This document shows positions 14,115 through 21,685 of a stretch of DNA of 22,330 bases, piece by piece. Numbering within the stretch: position 1 is the stretch's first letter; the number at the start of each line of letters is the position of its first letter. Source of the DNA: a virus. The DNA is taken from the IMG/VR virus record IMGVR_UViG_3300031162_001177, positions 1 through 22,330 of that record; one strand, written 5' to 3'. The notes under the pieces are model-generated. The model was given only the letters and a program-made list of their open reading frames with translations, had not been told where the DNA came from and did no database searches. The position numbers and the translations under genes are program-made.

Positions 14115-14702
14115 ATGTTCGATGCCATAACCAAATTTGAAAATCAATTAGCCCGCTACACTGGTGCAAAGTGGGTGGTCATGACAGACTGTTGTACGCA
14201 TGCAATCGAACTGTGTTTTATTTATAACAAAGTGTCTAAGACATCATTTACGCCGTACACCTATCTCAGTGTTCTGATGCTTATGCACAAGCTAGATATA
14301 CAGTATAACTTGTTAGACGAGCCGTGTCAAGAATGGATTGGCGAATATTCATTTGATAATACCAATATATGGGATAGTGCCAGGCGGCTTGAACGAAACA
14401 TGTACCGACCAGGTAGTATGCAATGTTTAAGTTTCGGTCATAGCAAGCCGCTTGAAATAGGTAGAGGAGGCGCAATACTACTCGACGATCCAACAGCTTA
14501 CAAGGCATTAAAAGAAATGTCATATGATGGCAGAGACTTGTCTATATCACCTTGGCAGGATCAGAAAGAATTTAGAGTAGGCTATCACTACAAGCCAACA
14601 ATTGAAGAAGCAAAAATCGGGTCAAGCCTACTGAACGAAATTAAAGAACAGAGCCAATTCATAAAATATCCGGATTTAAGAAATGTACGCATCATCACAT
14701 AA
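14115..14702 (+). CDS. Half-size DegT/DnrJ/EryC1/StrS-type sugar aminotransferase
   Basis: 195 aa, only the N-terminal half of the usual 360-400 aa PLP enzyme. Features: KFENQLARYTGAKWVVMTDC, then CTHAIEL (27-33, the family SGTxAL phosphate loop region); FTPYTYLS (45-52); IWDSAR (85-90), with Asp87 where the family has the Asp that contacts the PLP ring nitrogen; and SFGHSKPLEIGRGGAILLDD (106-125), where Lys111 matches the lysine that forms the Schiff base. The GRGG is the usual GEGG. It ends properly on TAA with an orderly helical C terminus, so it looks like a streamlined version rather than a broken gene. It would aminate a keto-sugar. It overlaps the amidinotransferase start by 20 nt. No clear ribosome site precedes the ATG. 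Confidence 0.85.
   Translation: MFDAITKFENQLARYTGAKWVVMTDCCTHAIELCFIYNKVSKTSFTPYTYLSVLMLMHKLDIQYNLLDEPCQEWIGEYSFDNTNIWDSARRLERNMYRPGSMQCLSFGHSKPLEIGRGGAILLDDPTAYKALKEMSYDGRDLSISPWQDQKEFRVGYHYKPTIEEAKIGSSLLNEIKEQSQFIKYPDLRNVRIIT
14219..14226 (-). promoter_or_regulatory. T4-type late promoter box upstream of the dehydrogenase operon, antisense to the aminotransferase gene
   Basis: Exact TATAAATA on the minus strand about 130 nt upstream of the dehydrogenase ATG, inside the 5' part of the divergent aminotransferase gene. The 25-nt intergenic space is too short to hold promoters for both sides, so a promoter embedded in the opposing gene is expected. Confidence 0.45.
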
Positions 14703-15591
14703 CGAATGGGATCCACTAAAACATGTTTTCGTTGGTGATGCTGAAAATGCGCATTGGCCTGTAGACTGCCCCATCTACAGAAAGACCGAAGAAACAACAG
14801 GATGGAAAAATACCCCTGTCCCGGAAGGTCCAGTCGATACAATAATCATAAGAGAAGCTAACGCAGATTTATTTCGCATGAGAGTTGCACTTATGCGCTG
14901 GGCTACCATATGGAAACCAAAGACATTAGATTTTCAGGCTTTCGATGGTATGTATAATTATTGCCCAAGAGACAGAGTGTTGATAGTAGGGGATAGGGTC
15001 ATTGATGCGCCTATGATGTTCCCTACGAGGAGAAAAGAGATAGACGCACTCAAATACGCATTTGATAACGAGATTATAACATGTGACGATCCCGAAGCAA
15101 GATTCGATGCCGCGAATGTTTGCCGGCTGGGAAAAGACTTACTATATCTTGTAAGCGACAGCGGTAACATAGAAGGTGCCAAGTGGTTACAAGAAACACT
15201 AGGTAAAGAGTATACCGTGCATGTTCTAAATGACTACAAAGGGGTTCACATTGACAGTACAATAAGTCCCGTTAGAGAAGGCTTGGTTGTAATAAACAAA
15301 GACAGGGTGAAAAGAGCACCCGAAGTATTTAAAAACTGGGATATTATTTGGCTTGGAAAAGAAGACATAGAAGAACAACCATTTACAAATTACCCATACG
15401 CCAGCAATTATATAGGTCTAAACTTCTTAACAATAAATCCTGAAACAGTTATGTGTGATCCTAAACAGAAAGTGTTGATTGACAGGCTAGATAAATACAA
15501 TGTAGATGTGAGTTGCGTGGATCTGAGACACAGCAGAACACTAGGTGGCGGACATCACTGCACAACATTGGATATTGTAAGAGAAGTATAA
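14683..15591 (+). CDS. Amidinotransferase (AGAT/StrB1-like)
   Basis: 302 aa. The family transfers an amidino group from arginine to an amine, as in glycine amidinotransferase and StrB1 (scyllo-inosamine-4-phosphate). CPRDRVLIVGDRVIDAPMMF (94-113) matches the AGAT segment PRD.lvvvGn.iieaPMaw. FDAANVCRLGKDLLYLVS (141-158) carries catalytic-type Asp142, HIDST (189-193) His189, and GGGHHCTTLDI (288-298) the nucleophile Cys293, so the full catalytic triad is present. It is shorter than AGAT or StrB1 (about 350-420 aa). It sits directly behind an aminotransferase, as expected if it modifies the new amine. Arginine deiminase is less likely because the GGGxHC context and PRD segment are amidinotransferase-like. 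Confidence 0.88.
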   Translation: MYASSHNEWDPLKHVFVGDAENAHWPVDCPIYRKTEETTGWKNTPVPEGPVDTIIIREANADLFRMRVALMRWATIWKPKTLDFQAFDGMYNYCPRDRVLIVGDRVIDAPMMFPTRRKEIDALKYAFDNEIITCDDPEARFDAANVCRLGKDLLYLVSDSGNIEGAKWLQETLGKEYTVHVLNDYKGVHIDSTISPVREGLVVINKDRVKRAPEVFKNWDIIWLGKEDIEEQPFTNYPYASNYIGLNFLTINPETVMCDPKQKVLIDRLDKYNVDVSCVDLRHSRTLGGGHHCTTLDIVREV

Positions 15592-15593
15592 TT

Positions 15594-16085
15594 ATGTACA
15601 TGCGAGGAAGAGTCCCTGTATTATGGGAAGACGATTATAAAAAGCTCACTTACATTGAAGATCCGATAACAGGTCTTCAAGCCGAAGAGTGGAAAAAACA
15701 AGGCTACTATCACGAAAAGACTTACGGTGAAATGTTTGGATTTCCAAATAGCATGCCTGAGTGGGTCTTTTCTGTAGCATCGAATTTAAATCTTTCTCGT
15801 ATAGGATTTGTTTTTTATAGAATGAAAACTCTTGACATCATGCCTGTACACAAAGACCACTTCAACCAGTATTGTGAGGTGTTTAACACCTTTCCGGAAA
15901 AGGTAAAGAGAGCCATTGTATTCTTAGAGGACTGGAAATCAGGTCATTACTTTGAAATTGACGGGGAAGCAATAGTGAATTGGAAAGCAGGGGATTTTGT
16001 GATGTGGCAGGGAGATGCTCCCCACTCTGCAAGCAATATTGGAATTGAAGATAGATATACACTTCAACTTACAGGGCAAACATGA
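15594..16085 (+). CDS. Small 2OG-Fe(II) oxygenase-like (double-stranded beta-helix) protein
   Basis: 163 aa from the ATG at 15594, two bases after the amidinotransferase stop and preceded by GAGAAG; the longer frame from 15513 lies inside the previous gene. FVFYRMKTLDIMPVHKDHF (72-90) gives H86xD88, and GDFVMWQGDAPHSASNIG (133-150) supplies the distal His144, with Arg154 in DRYTLQL as the likely 2-oxoglutarate anchor. This is the H-x-D...H...R layout of 2OG-Fe(II) hydroxylases, closest in style to the aspartyl/asparaginyl beta-hydroxylase group. A cupin with another activity cannot be excluded. The substrate may be the guanidino-sugar product or arginine. It overlaps the next gene by ATGA. 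Confidence 0.72.
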   Translation: MYMRGRVPVLWEDDYKKLTYIEDPITGLQAEEWKKQGYYHEKTYGEMFGFPNSMPEWVFSVASNLNLSRIGFVFYRMKTLDIMPVHKDHFNQYCEVFNTFPEKVKRAIVFLEDWKSGHYFEIDGEAIVNWKAGDFVMWQGDAPHSASNIGIEDRYTLQLTGQT

Positions 16086-17215
16086 TACACTTTGAGCAGA
16101 CGTTATATTATTGGAACGTACCAGGTCACGCAGATTACATAGGGTTCTTTGAAAATCATAGAGAAGGAGGTTTCTTCGATAACTTTTCTGACACAAATCC
16201 AATATTCGTATTTACTGGTGTGCAAGACATACCGTTTAATGCTACGGGAATTGATTTAAGCCAACTCGACGAAATAGATTTCTACTTGTATGAGCCTAGC
16301 ACTTATTACAACATCAACGAAGAAAAGAAATCTTGTTTTTTCTACCATGAAGATCTATGGGAAGAGAACCAAAACTTACGCTCTCACGAATTAGATACAC
16401 TCGCCTCGCTACAAGAAAAATATGACACAAAGATAAATGTATTCACATCTGATTACAACATAAACAAATATTTCAAAGACGCTTATCCTAACTTAACATT
16501 GAGTACCTTTGATACCTTTTTAAGGCAAATAGGAAACGGCGGGATATATCCCGATGATCTTTTAAAGACAAAAAAATTCGTATCACATAACAAAAGATTT
16601 GCAATGCATCGGCTAATTACTGTGAGTGCCTTACAAGACAAAAACGCAAACTATACATGGCCCTTCGTTATGGATTGTGATTTAAAATCTACTGCTTGGT
16701 ACGAGCATGAGAACCTGCCGCAAGTACACGATAAAATAGTAACACCCAGACTGATTGATGTCCAAACGCCAATGCATATTGCAGATTTAACGCATGCAGG
16801 TAGAGCGCCATATGTTGCAGAGTTTTTTCCAGGAGATCTCGTGACTTCTATGTCAGAAGCCTGCATCGCAGTAGTAAATGAAACTAGATTTGGTCAGCCA
16901 ACCGCATACTTCAGTGAGAAAACATTTGATGCAATGCGCTGTATGATTCCGTTTATCCTAGTCGCGCCCCCATACACACTAGAATATTTAAGAAAGTTTA
17001 AGTTTTATACATGGGGAGCTTTCTGGGATGAAAGGTATGATAAAATTGAAAATCACACTAAACGAATAGACGCTATAATAAAACTGATTGAACACCTAGA
17101 TACTTGGACGATTGAAGATATGCGAGAAGTCAATCGACAGGCAGAATGGGGAATCAATCGAAACTTACAGCAAGTTAATCAGTTCATCTCTAACTCAACC
17201 ACCCTCTATCAATAA
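16082..17215 (+). CDS. Putative glycosyltransferase of a marine-phage type (SEKTF/WDExYD motif)
   Basis: 377 aa. The C-terminal half has AYFSEKTFDAMRCMIPFILVAPP (275-297), then FYTWGAFWDERYD (308-320); the SEKxFxAxxxxxxPFI pattern resembles the nucleotide-sugar site of exostosin-like (GT47-type) GT-B enzymes. Upstream, SHNKRFAMHRLIT (168-180) corresponds to a KRPRLHR motif in the second protein at 18068-19327; the two are paralogues on different operons. Glycosyltransferase is my best inference, not a firm family assignment. Last gene of the plus-strand operon; its end overlaps the end of the convergent SGNH gene by 26 nt with no visible terminator. Confidence 0.6.
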   Translation: MIHFEQTLYYWNVPGHADYIGFFENHREGGFFDNFSDTNPIFVFTGVQDIPFNATGIDLSQLDEIDFYLYEPSTYYNINEEKKSCFFYHEDLWEENQNLRSHELDTLASLQEKYDTKINVFTSDYNINKYFKDAYPNLTLSTFDTFLRQIGNGGIYPDDLLKTKKFVSHNKRFAMHRLITVSALQDKNANYTWPFVMDCDLKSTAWYEHENLPQVHDKIVTPRLIDVQTPMHIADLTHAGRAPYVAEFFPGDLVTSMSEACIAVVNETRFGQPTAYFSEKTFDAMRCMIPFILVAPPYTLEYLRKFKFYTWGAFWDERYDKIENHTKRIDAIIKLIEHLDTWTIEDMREVNRQAEWGINRNLQQVNQFISNSTTLYQ

Positions 17216-18071
17216 ATTCCTTACGCATTTCATTTGCTATGTAGGCATGTCCCTTGTAATTAGGATGACAGCATCTACTAACATGCGGAGTGCCTTTAGG
17301 ATATTTGTCGTTGTAATTTAATCCGTCCCAATACCCACCATTCTGCATATCGTAATTGAAACCATCCTTTTCTAGTAGCATATGAAACACAGAAGGATGC
17401 CCTTCAGGTTTCCACATCTGAGAAGACAGGTCCCATTGCAGGTCAATAGTGCGCTGCACGTTTTTTAGTGTCCATTTTGAAACATAACTAAAATCAAACG
17501 CGGAAACTAACATCAACTTAGCGTTGTATAGTTTACACCAATCCTGCACCTGTTTGATAGCAAAGTAGGTGAGCAGCATAGTTTGCTTTTCACTGTACAT
17601 GTCAGTAGCATATGCACGCCATAGTGGGTTGTCTGAATTAGGGTCAGGCCATATAGATTGGAACACGCCATGAAAACGTTCTCCCCATTCAGAGTTAATT
17701 ATCGTATATCGTTCAGGACCCGACAACATAAAAACAACAATCTTTTCTTTACTAGTGTCCTCCAAATTAAGTTCAGGGTAGAGAGAAGTAAGACTTTGTG
17801 CAGCCGCATAATTTCCCGCACCTCGCACGCCTAAATTTATAGGAGTCCAATCAGGATAATGATTTTTACAAAATTGTGTCACCCAGCTTCCTTCCATTTC
17901 AACTTCTTCTAAATGAGACAGGGTATGTGTATTGGGAATGTTCCAGTCATATTCTTCCCACATCTCGTCTTTAAGCCCCCCCTGACCCTGAGTGAAACTG
18001 CAACCAGTGCCTATGAATAATTTGTCATTTTTAGAATTCTTTTTAAGTTGCGCATAATTTTCAGGTGTCAT
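17190..18071 (-). CDS. SGNH-like protein, third copy (diverged)
   Basis: 293 aa. KLFIGTGCSFTQGQGG (17-32) matches block I of the two SGNH-like proteins at 11271-12942, with Ser25 as candidate nucleophile; NLGVRGAGN resembles the Gly/Asn blocks; IVVFMLSGPERY replaces their FVVVQWPG. At block V the sequence is SRCCHPNYKGH, with His269 but Arg266 where Asp is expected, so the D-x-x-H dyad may be incomplete. Long Trp-rich insertions separate it from the other two. The ATG overlaps the preceding gene's stop (ATGA). It may be an esterase or acyltransferase on the same glycan, or a carbohydrate-binding relative that lost catalysis. Confidence 0.65.
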   Translation of the reverse strand: MTPENYAQLKKNSKNDKLFIGTGCSFTQGQGGLKDEMWEEYDWNIPNTHTLSHLEEVEMEGSWVTQFCKNHYPDWTPINLGVRGAGNYAAAQSLTSLYPELNLEDTSKEKIVVFMLSGPERYTIINSEWGERFHGVFQSIWPDPNSDNPLWRAYATDMYSEKQTMLLTYFAIKQVQDWCKLYNAKLMLVSAFDFSYVSKWTLKNVQRTIDLQWDLSSQMWKPEGHPSVFHMLLEKDGFNYDMQNGGYWDGLNYNDKYPKGTPHVSRCCHPNYKGHAYIANEMRKEFIDRGWLS

Positions 18072-19327
18072 GTGAGATAGTCCGTGTAGTAGTCTTTCAA
18101 TTTAGTAAAACTCGTATTTGGCTGCGAGCTATTTCTCATCAAGGTGTAATAGTTATAATCTAAAACCTGCCGCATCTCTTCAAACAGTGACATCTTATCA
18201 GGAATTTTGTCAATGTCATGCATCAGTTTTATAATTGCGTTATAACGTTCCCATGAAGGAAGATCATCGTAGCTCTCATCCCAAAAATCTGAAAACGTTT
18301 TGTAACCCAATTCTTTTAGCACCTTGAGCGAACCTCTATTGCCAAATATAATAAAAGGACTACGCAATCCAATTGCTTTGAATGTTTTCTCACTAACAAA
18401 GGTAGTTGCATCACCGTCAAAGAAACTAGCCTCACTTATAACAGTGAACCAAGTTTGCAACGAGACTTCTGAGTTTAACCGCTCAATATAATATGAATCA
18501 GATTTTGAACTATTATCAGGACCGCATGGCAGTTCTTGCATCATATCTTCTAAATCATAGGTGTATCGCTTACCTTCAACTGTATAATCATCGGGATGAT
18601 CAAACGGAATCTTTGGCATACTGAATATACCTTTTGTAAGAAACCCCTCATACTTCAATGTAGAATAGAACCAGCAACGATGCAATCTAGGTCGCTTCTG
18701 CAACACATTGAAAGTCAACGTTTCATTCATAGATTTATAATTTATATGCCTGTCTACTGACAACGGAGCCGATGAACGAAATATGAATTTGTTACCTATA
18801 GACTTTTCAAAGTGACAGTGCCCTATAACTTTTGCAGTGTCCACAAACGAGTTTTTAGAAATCCACTTACGATACTGAGATTCTGCTTTATAATTACCAG
18901 TTATAAAAACAAGGCTTTGCATCGGTAGTGCAGACTCTGCCATGACTTGATGAAACCAAGGCCAAAGTCTCTCGTCGTGATAGCCTTCAAGCGAAGAATC
19001 TAATACAAGAATGCACTTACCTTCTCTCATTTTTCTTTTTTGCATCTCAGACAAATATCGAGTGAATGGTTTTTGCCCTGCATTCCAACCAGCCCAATCA
19101 TCTGGGTTAGTATTGACACCCACACAAATTGCAAAATGATCTTCTCTAATAAGACAAGAAGTAACTCCGTAACCATTTTCCCATGCTTCATTTGCAACAG
19201 GGGCGGTGCCAAAACACAACTGACCGCCTGATGTCTTTGCATCCGAGTGTATAAAATTGTGCAGGAGAGTAGGTTCATTTATACCTTCATCATGCAACAG
19301 TGGGTGATTGTCAAAATATAGATTCAT
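18068..19327 (-). CDS. Putative glycosyltransferase, paralogue of the 16082-17215 protein
   Basis: 419 aa from the ATG at 19327, which overlaps the epimerase stop as TAATG. C-terminal signature: TFVSEKTFKAIGLRSPFIIFG (309-329), RGSLKVLKELGYKTFSDFWD (331-350), ESYDDL. Earlier, VLQKRPRLHRCWFYSTL (208-224) matches the SHNKRFAMHRLIT segment of the paralogue. The N-terminal 200 residues differ and may bind a different acceptor. Predicted cytoplasmic sugar transfer by analogy to exostosin-like GT-B proteins; no classical DXD is decisive. Neighbours are an epimerase that could supply its donor and an SGNH-like protein. Confidence 0.62.
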   Translation of the reverse strand: MNLYFDNHPLLHDEGINEPTLLHNFIHSDAKTSGGQLCFGTAPVANEAWENGYGVTSCLIREDHFAICVGVNTNPDDWAGWNAGQKPFTRYLSEMQKRKMREGKCILVLDSSLEGYHDERLWPWFHQVMAESALPMQSLVFITGNYKAESQYRKWISKNSFVDTAKVIGHCHFEKSIGNKFIFRSSAPLSVDRHINYKSMNETLTFNVLQKRPRLHRCWFYSTLKYEGFLTKGIFSMPKIPFDHPDDYTVEGKRYTYDLEDMMQELPCGPDNSSKSDSYYIERLNSEVSLQTWFTVISEASFFDGDATTFVSEKTFKAIGLRSPFIIFGNRGSLKVLKELGYKTFSDFWDESYDDLPSWERYNAIIKLMHDIDKIPDKMSLFEEMRQVLDYNYYTLMRNSSQPNTSFTKLKDYYTDYLT

Positions 19328-20325
19328 TATAGAAGTCGGTCTCTCCAAGTTTCGGGTGCATTATCAGAAATCTCAAGTCCAAAGCTATAGTCGAATTCTT
19401 TAGGGCCTTTTTCTTTTATGTATGCAACAGTTTTTTCGATAGCCGTCTCAACATCTGTTTTAGTTTGATAGCCAAGAAGAGTGCGAGCCTTATCACTTGA
19501 ACATGTAGCGTACTTAACTTCCTTGGGTCTATCTGTAGTATGTATAGGCGTGTGTTTGAATTTGCATACCTTAGCAACTAACTCAGCGGCTTCATTGATA
19601 GTTATCGGATTCTCATCCGGACCTATATTAACAATTTCACTTTGTATGTTTTCATCTAGTGCGAGTTTTTCAATACAACTAATACAATCATCAATATAAG
19701 AAAAGCATCGCAACTGATTGCCATCACCATATATGTATGAGGGAAGTTTTCGCAAGTTTCTGTTAGCCATAATGCTCAACACGTTTCTATACGGATCATC
19801 GTACCGCTGTCTTGGGCCAACGATGTTGTGAGGTACGGCAATATTCCATTGCATCCCATGCACATCACATAATGATTTTAAAGTCTGCTCGGCTGCAACT
19901 TTTGCAATGCCATACGGGTCAACAGGGGCAGTTTGCATCTCTTCAGTAAAGGGAGCCTCTTGATTTCCGTACCTAGCCATGCTACTACAAAAAACGAATC
20001 TACCAACGTTAGCTGTTATCGCAGCCGACATTGTAGACACACTCGCCTCGTAAATGTTTCTTGTAATAAATGAGGGACTAAACACTGATAGCCCTTCATG
20101 AGCAGTCGCTGCACAATGCACTACTATATCATATCCATGCAGTGTAGATGCCATCAAGTGACGGTCTCTACAATCAAAACCATACAGCATTACTTTAGGA
20201 TTCACATTGTCCCTATAGCCACCTAGAAAATTATCATTGCCGCCGACTTCATATCCTAACGAGAGGAATTTGTCCGCCAGATGACTGCCTAGAAATCCCG
20301 CCACACCAGTTATAAAAATCTTCAT
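19327..20325 (-). CDS. NAD-dependent nucleotide-sugar epimerase (GalE/WbpP-like)
   Basis: 332 aa. FITGVAGFLGSHL (4-16) is the NAD loop GxxGxxG (7/10/13), HCAATAH (70-76) follows strand 4, SSMARYG (114-120) and Y138xxxK142 are catalytic, NIVGPRQ (167-173) matches the GPRQ substrate motif, and RCFSYIDDCI (206-215) the R.F.YvdDv motif. Likely a UDP-sugar 4-epimerase; GPRQ is common in UDP-GlcNAc-type enzymes. The upstream in-frame ATG at 20376 would add 17 residues before the Rossmann strand and is unlikely. The chosen start lies 77 nt inside the radical SAM gene, an unusually long overlap. Confidence 0.9.
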   Translation of the reverse strand: MKIFITGVAGFLGSHLADKFLSLGYEVGGNDNFLGGYRDNVNPKVMLYGFDCRDRHLMASTLHGYDIVVHCAATAHEGLSVFSPSFITRNIYEASVSTMSAAITANVGRFVFCSSMARYGNQEAPFTEEMQTAPVDPYGIAKVAAEQTLKSLCDVHGMQWNIAVPHNIVGPRQRYDDPYRNVLSIMANRNLRKLPSYIYGDGNQLRCFSYIDDCISCIEKLALDENIQSEIVNIGPDENPITINEAAELVAKVCKFKHTPIHTTDRPKEVKYATCSSDKARTLLGYQTKTDVETAIEKTVAYIKEKGPKEFDYSFGLEISDNAPETWRDRLL

Positions 20326-21685
20326 ATTCAGGGAATGTCTCCAAAAAGTTTGTATCACGCCGGCGGTCATATTCATTGAACCAGTTATAGAAGTCCGCCC
20401 ATCCTTCTTCTAGCTTTTCATCATCGTAGAACGTAGTCTGCATATAATCATGCACACGCCTAAACTTCTCATATTCCATAGTTTGAAACATTGTAGGATC
20501 GTCATCATCTACATTTTCAAATATGAAAGCCAAGCACTCTGTCATATAAGGCATGAACTGTTCTTTAGGTAAGATATTCATGTCGTAGTGCAAAGGCTCT
20601 TTTAGATAAGGAGTATCGAATCTAATCGTGCGTCCCGTGTCATGCGTGTTCGAGCTAGGTATAATAATACCGTCATATGTTTTTCTCCATTCTAAAATCT
20701 TCACAAGCAAAGATTTGAATGTTGTAACAGTCAACGCATTAAAAGTAACCATTAGCGTGACAGGAGTTTTTGCTGTTCTTGCATAAGTATCAAGATTCTT
20801 TTCCCACAACTTCAAGTCTAAGCCAGTGCGAATGTACTCTGCTCTCTCGTTCCAGCAGTCAATGCTTGTGTATAACGAAAAGTCTTTAATCTTGTTTTCG
20901 CTTCTGAGTTCATTTACAGCTTCTGCAAGTTTAACAACACGCCTAGTTTGCACACCGAGATTCGTATTTACGCTGATCTCCATATGAGGCTTTGGATTTG
21001 CCTTCAACTCTTCAAACACTCTGTAAGTAGACTTGTGCAATAAAGGCTCGCCTCCTGTGATGCGAAGTATGTTCAACGTCTTAGAAACTTCAGGCCACCA
21101 TTTCCACCAAGCAGTGACATAAGGATTTTCTTCTTCAACGCTGATCAAATCAGTACCCAGATCTAGTCGGTGATTCTTCACCATATCATACGGGCCAAAC
21201 TTTTTAATTTCTTGCGCTAATCTGCTTGATGCATTAGGATGACAATAACCACACTTGAAATTACACTCATTACTAAAAGAGATTTCGATGTAATCAGGAT
21301 TCGCATCGAAATCCCACGGCTGTTCCTTGACTTCTTTTAAACGCTCAGGTGTATAGATGCTTGCTGATCTGATAGTTCTGTCAGACACATAGTCGCGTCC
21401 CATGTCTTCAACATTCCAACAATACTGACAGCCCTCACACTTTTCACCATTGAGCATTTGCTTGCGCTCTTCTTTTTTGTGAGGGGTGTTATGCAATGAT
21501 GAAGGATTGGCAGCTAAATCTTCTATAGGAATGTGATGTGGTGCTGGGTGATAGCATGAATGTGTCATGCCTGTTTGAAGATATAACTGAGTATGGTACC
21601 ACTTAGCAAAGCAGAATGTAGGGCTAATTTCCTTATCTGTAATATCACGCAAGACAAACGCTTTCTTCATATTATCATCATTCAT
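20249..21685 (-). CDS. Radical SAM enzyme with extra cysteine cluster (twitch/SPASM-like)
   Basis: 478 aa. SNECNFKCGYCHP (138-150) has the CX3CX2C motif (Cys141, 145, 148) that binds the SAM-cleaving 4Fe-4S cluster, and RITGGEPLLHK holds the GGEP motif. Before it, KCEGCQYCW (82-90) is a second CxxCxxC, with additional Cys25 and Cys44 in an N-terminal segment; this suggests an auxiliary Fe-S cluster as in twitch or SPASM proteins, but placed ahead of the barrel. Substrate unknown: sugar, peptide or nucleotide modification are all possible. The ATG at 21685 overlaps the methyltransferase stop (ATGA) with GAAGAA upstream. The C terminus runs 77 nt into the epimerase gene. Confidence 0.88.
   Translation of the reverse strand: MNDDNMKKAFVLRDITDKEISPTFCFAKWYHTQLYLQTGMTHSCYHPAPHHIPIEDLAANPSSLHNTPHKKEERKQMLNGEKCEGCQYCWNVEDMGRDYVSDRTIRSASIYTPERLKEVKEQPWDFDANPDYIEISFSNECNFKCGYCHPNASSRLAQEIKKFGPYDMVKNHRLDLGTDLISVEEENPYVTAWWKWWPEVSKTLNILRITGGEPLLHKSTYRVFEELKANPKPHMEISVNTNLGVQTRRVVKLAEAVNELRSENKIKDFSLYTSIDCWNERAEYIRTGLDLKLWEKNLDTYARTAKTPVTLMVTFNALTVTTFKSLLVKILEWRKTYDGIIIPSSNTHDTGRTIRFDTPYLKEPLHYDMNILPKEQFMPYMTECLAFIFENVDDDDPTMFQTMEYEKFRRVHDYMQTTFYDDEKLEEGWADFYNWFNEYDRRRDTNFLETFPEYEDFYNWCGGISRQSSGGQIPLVRI

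Noticed and set aside
15513-15593. N-terminal extension of the 2OG-oxygenase-like frame
   Set aside because: It covers the amidinotransferase catalytic Cys region in another frame; the ATG at 15594 has a ribosome site and lies just after the stop.
17190-17215. Terminator between the convergent operons
   Set aside because: The genes overlap by 26 nt and no GC-rich hairpin with a T-run is visible on either strand.
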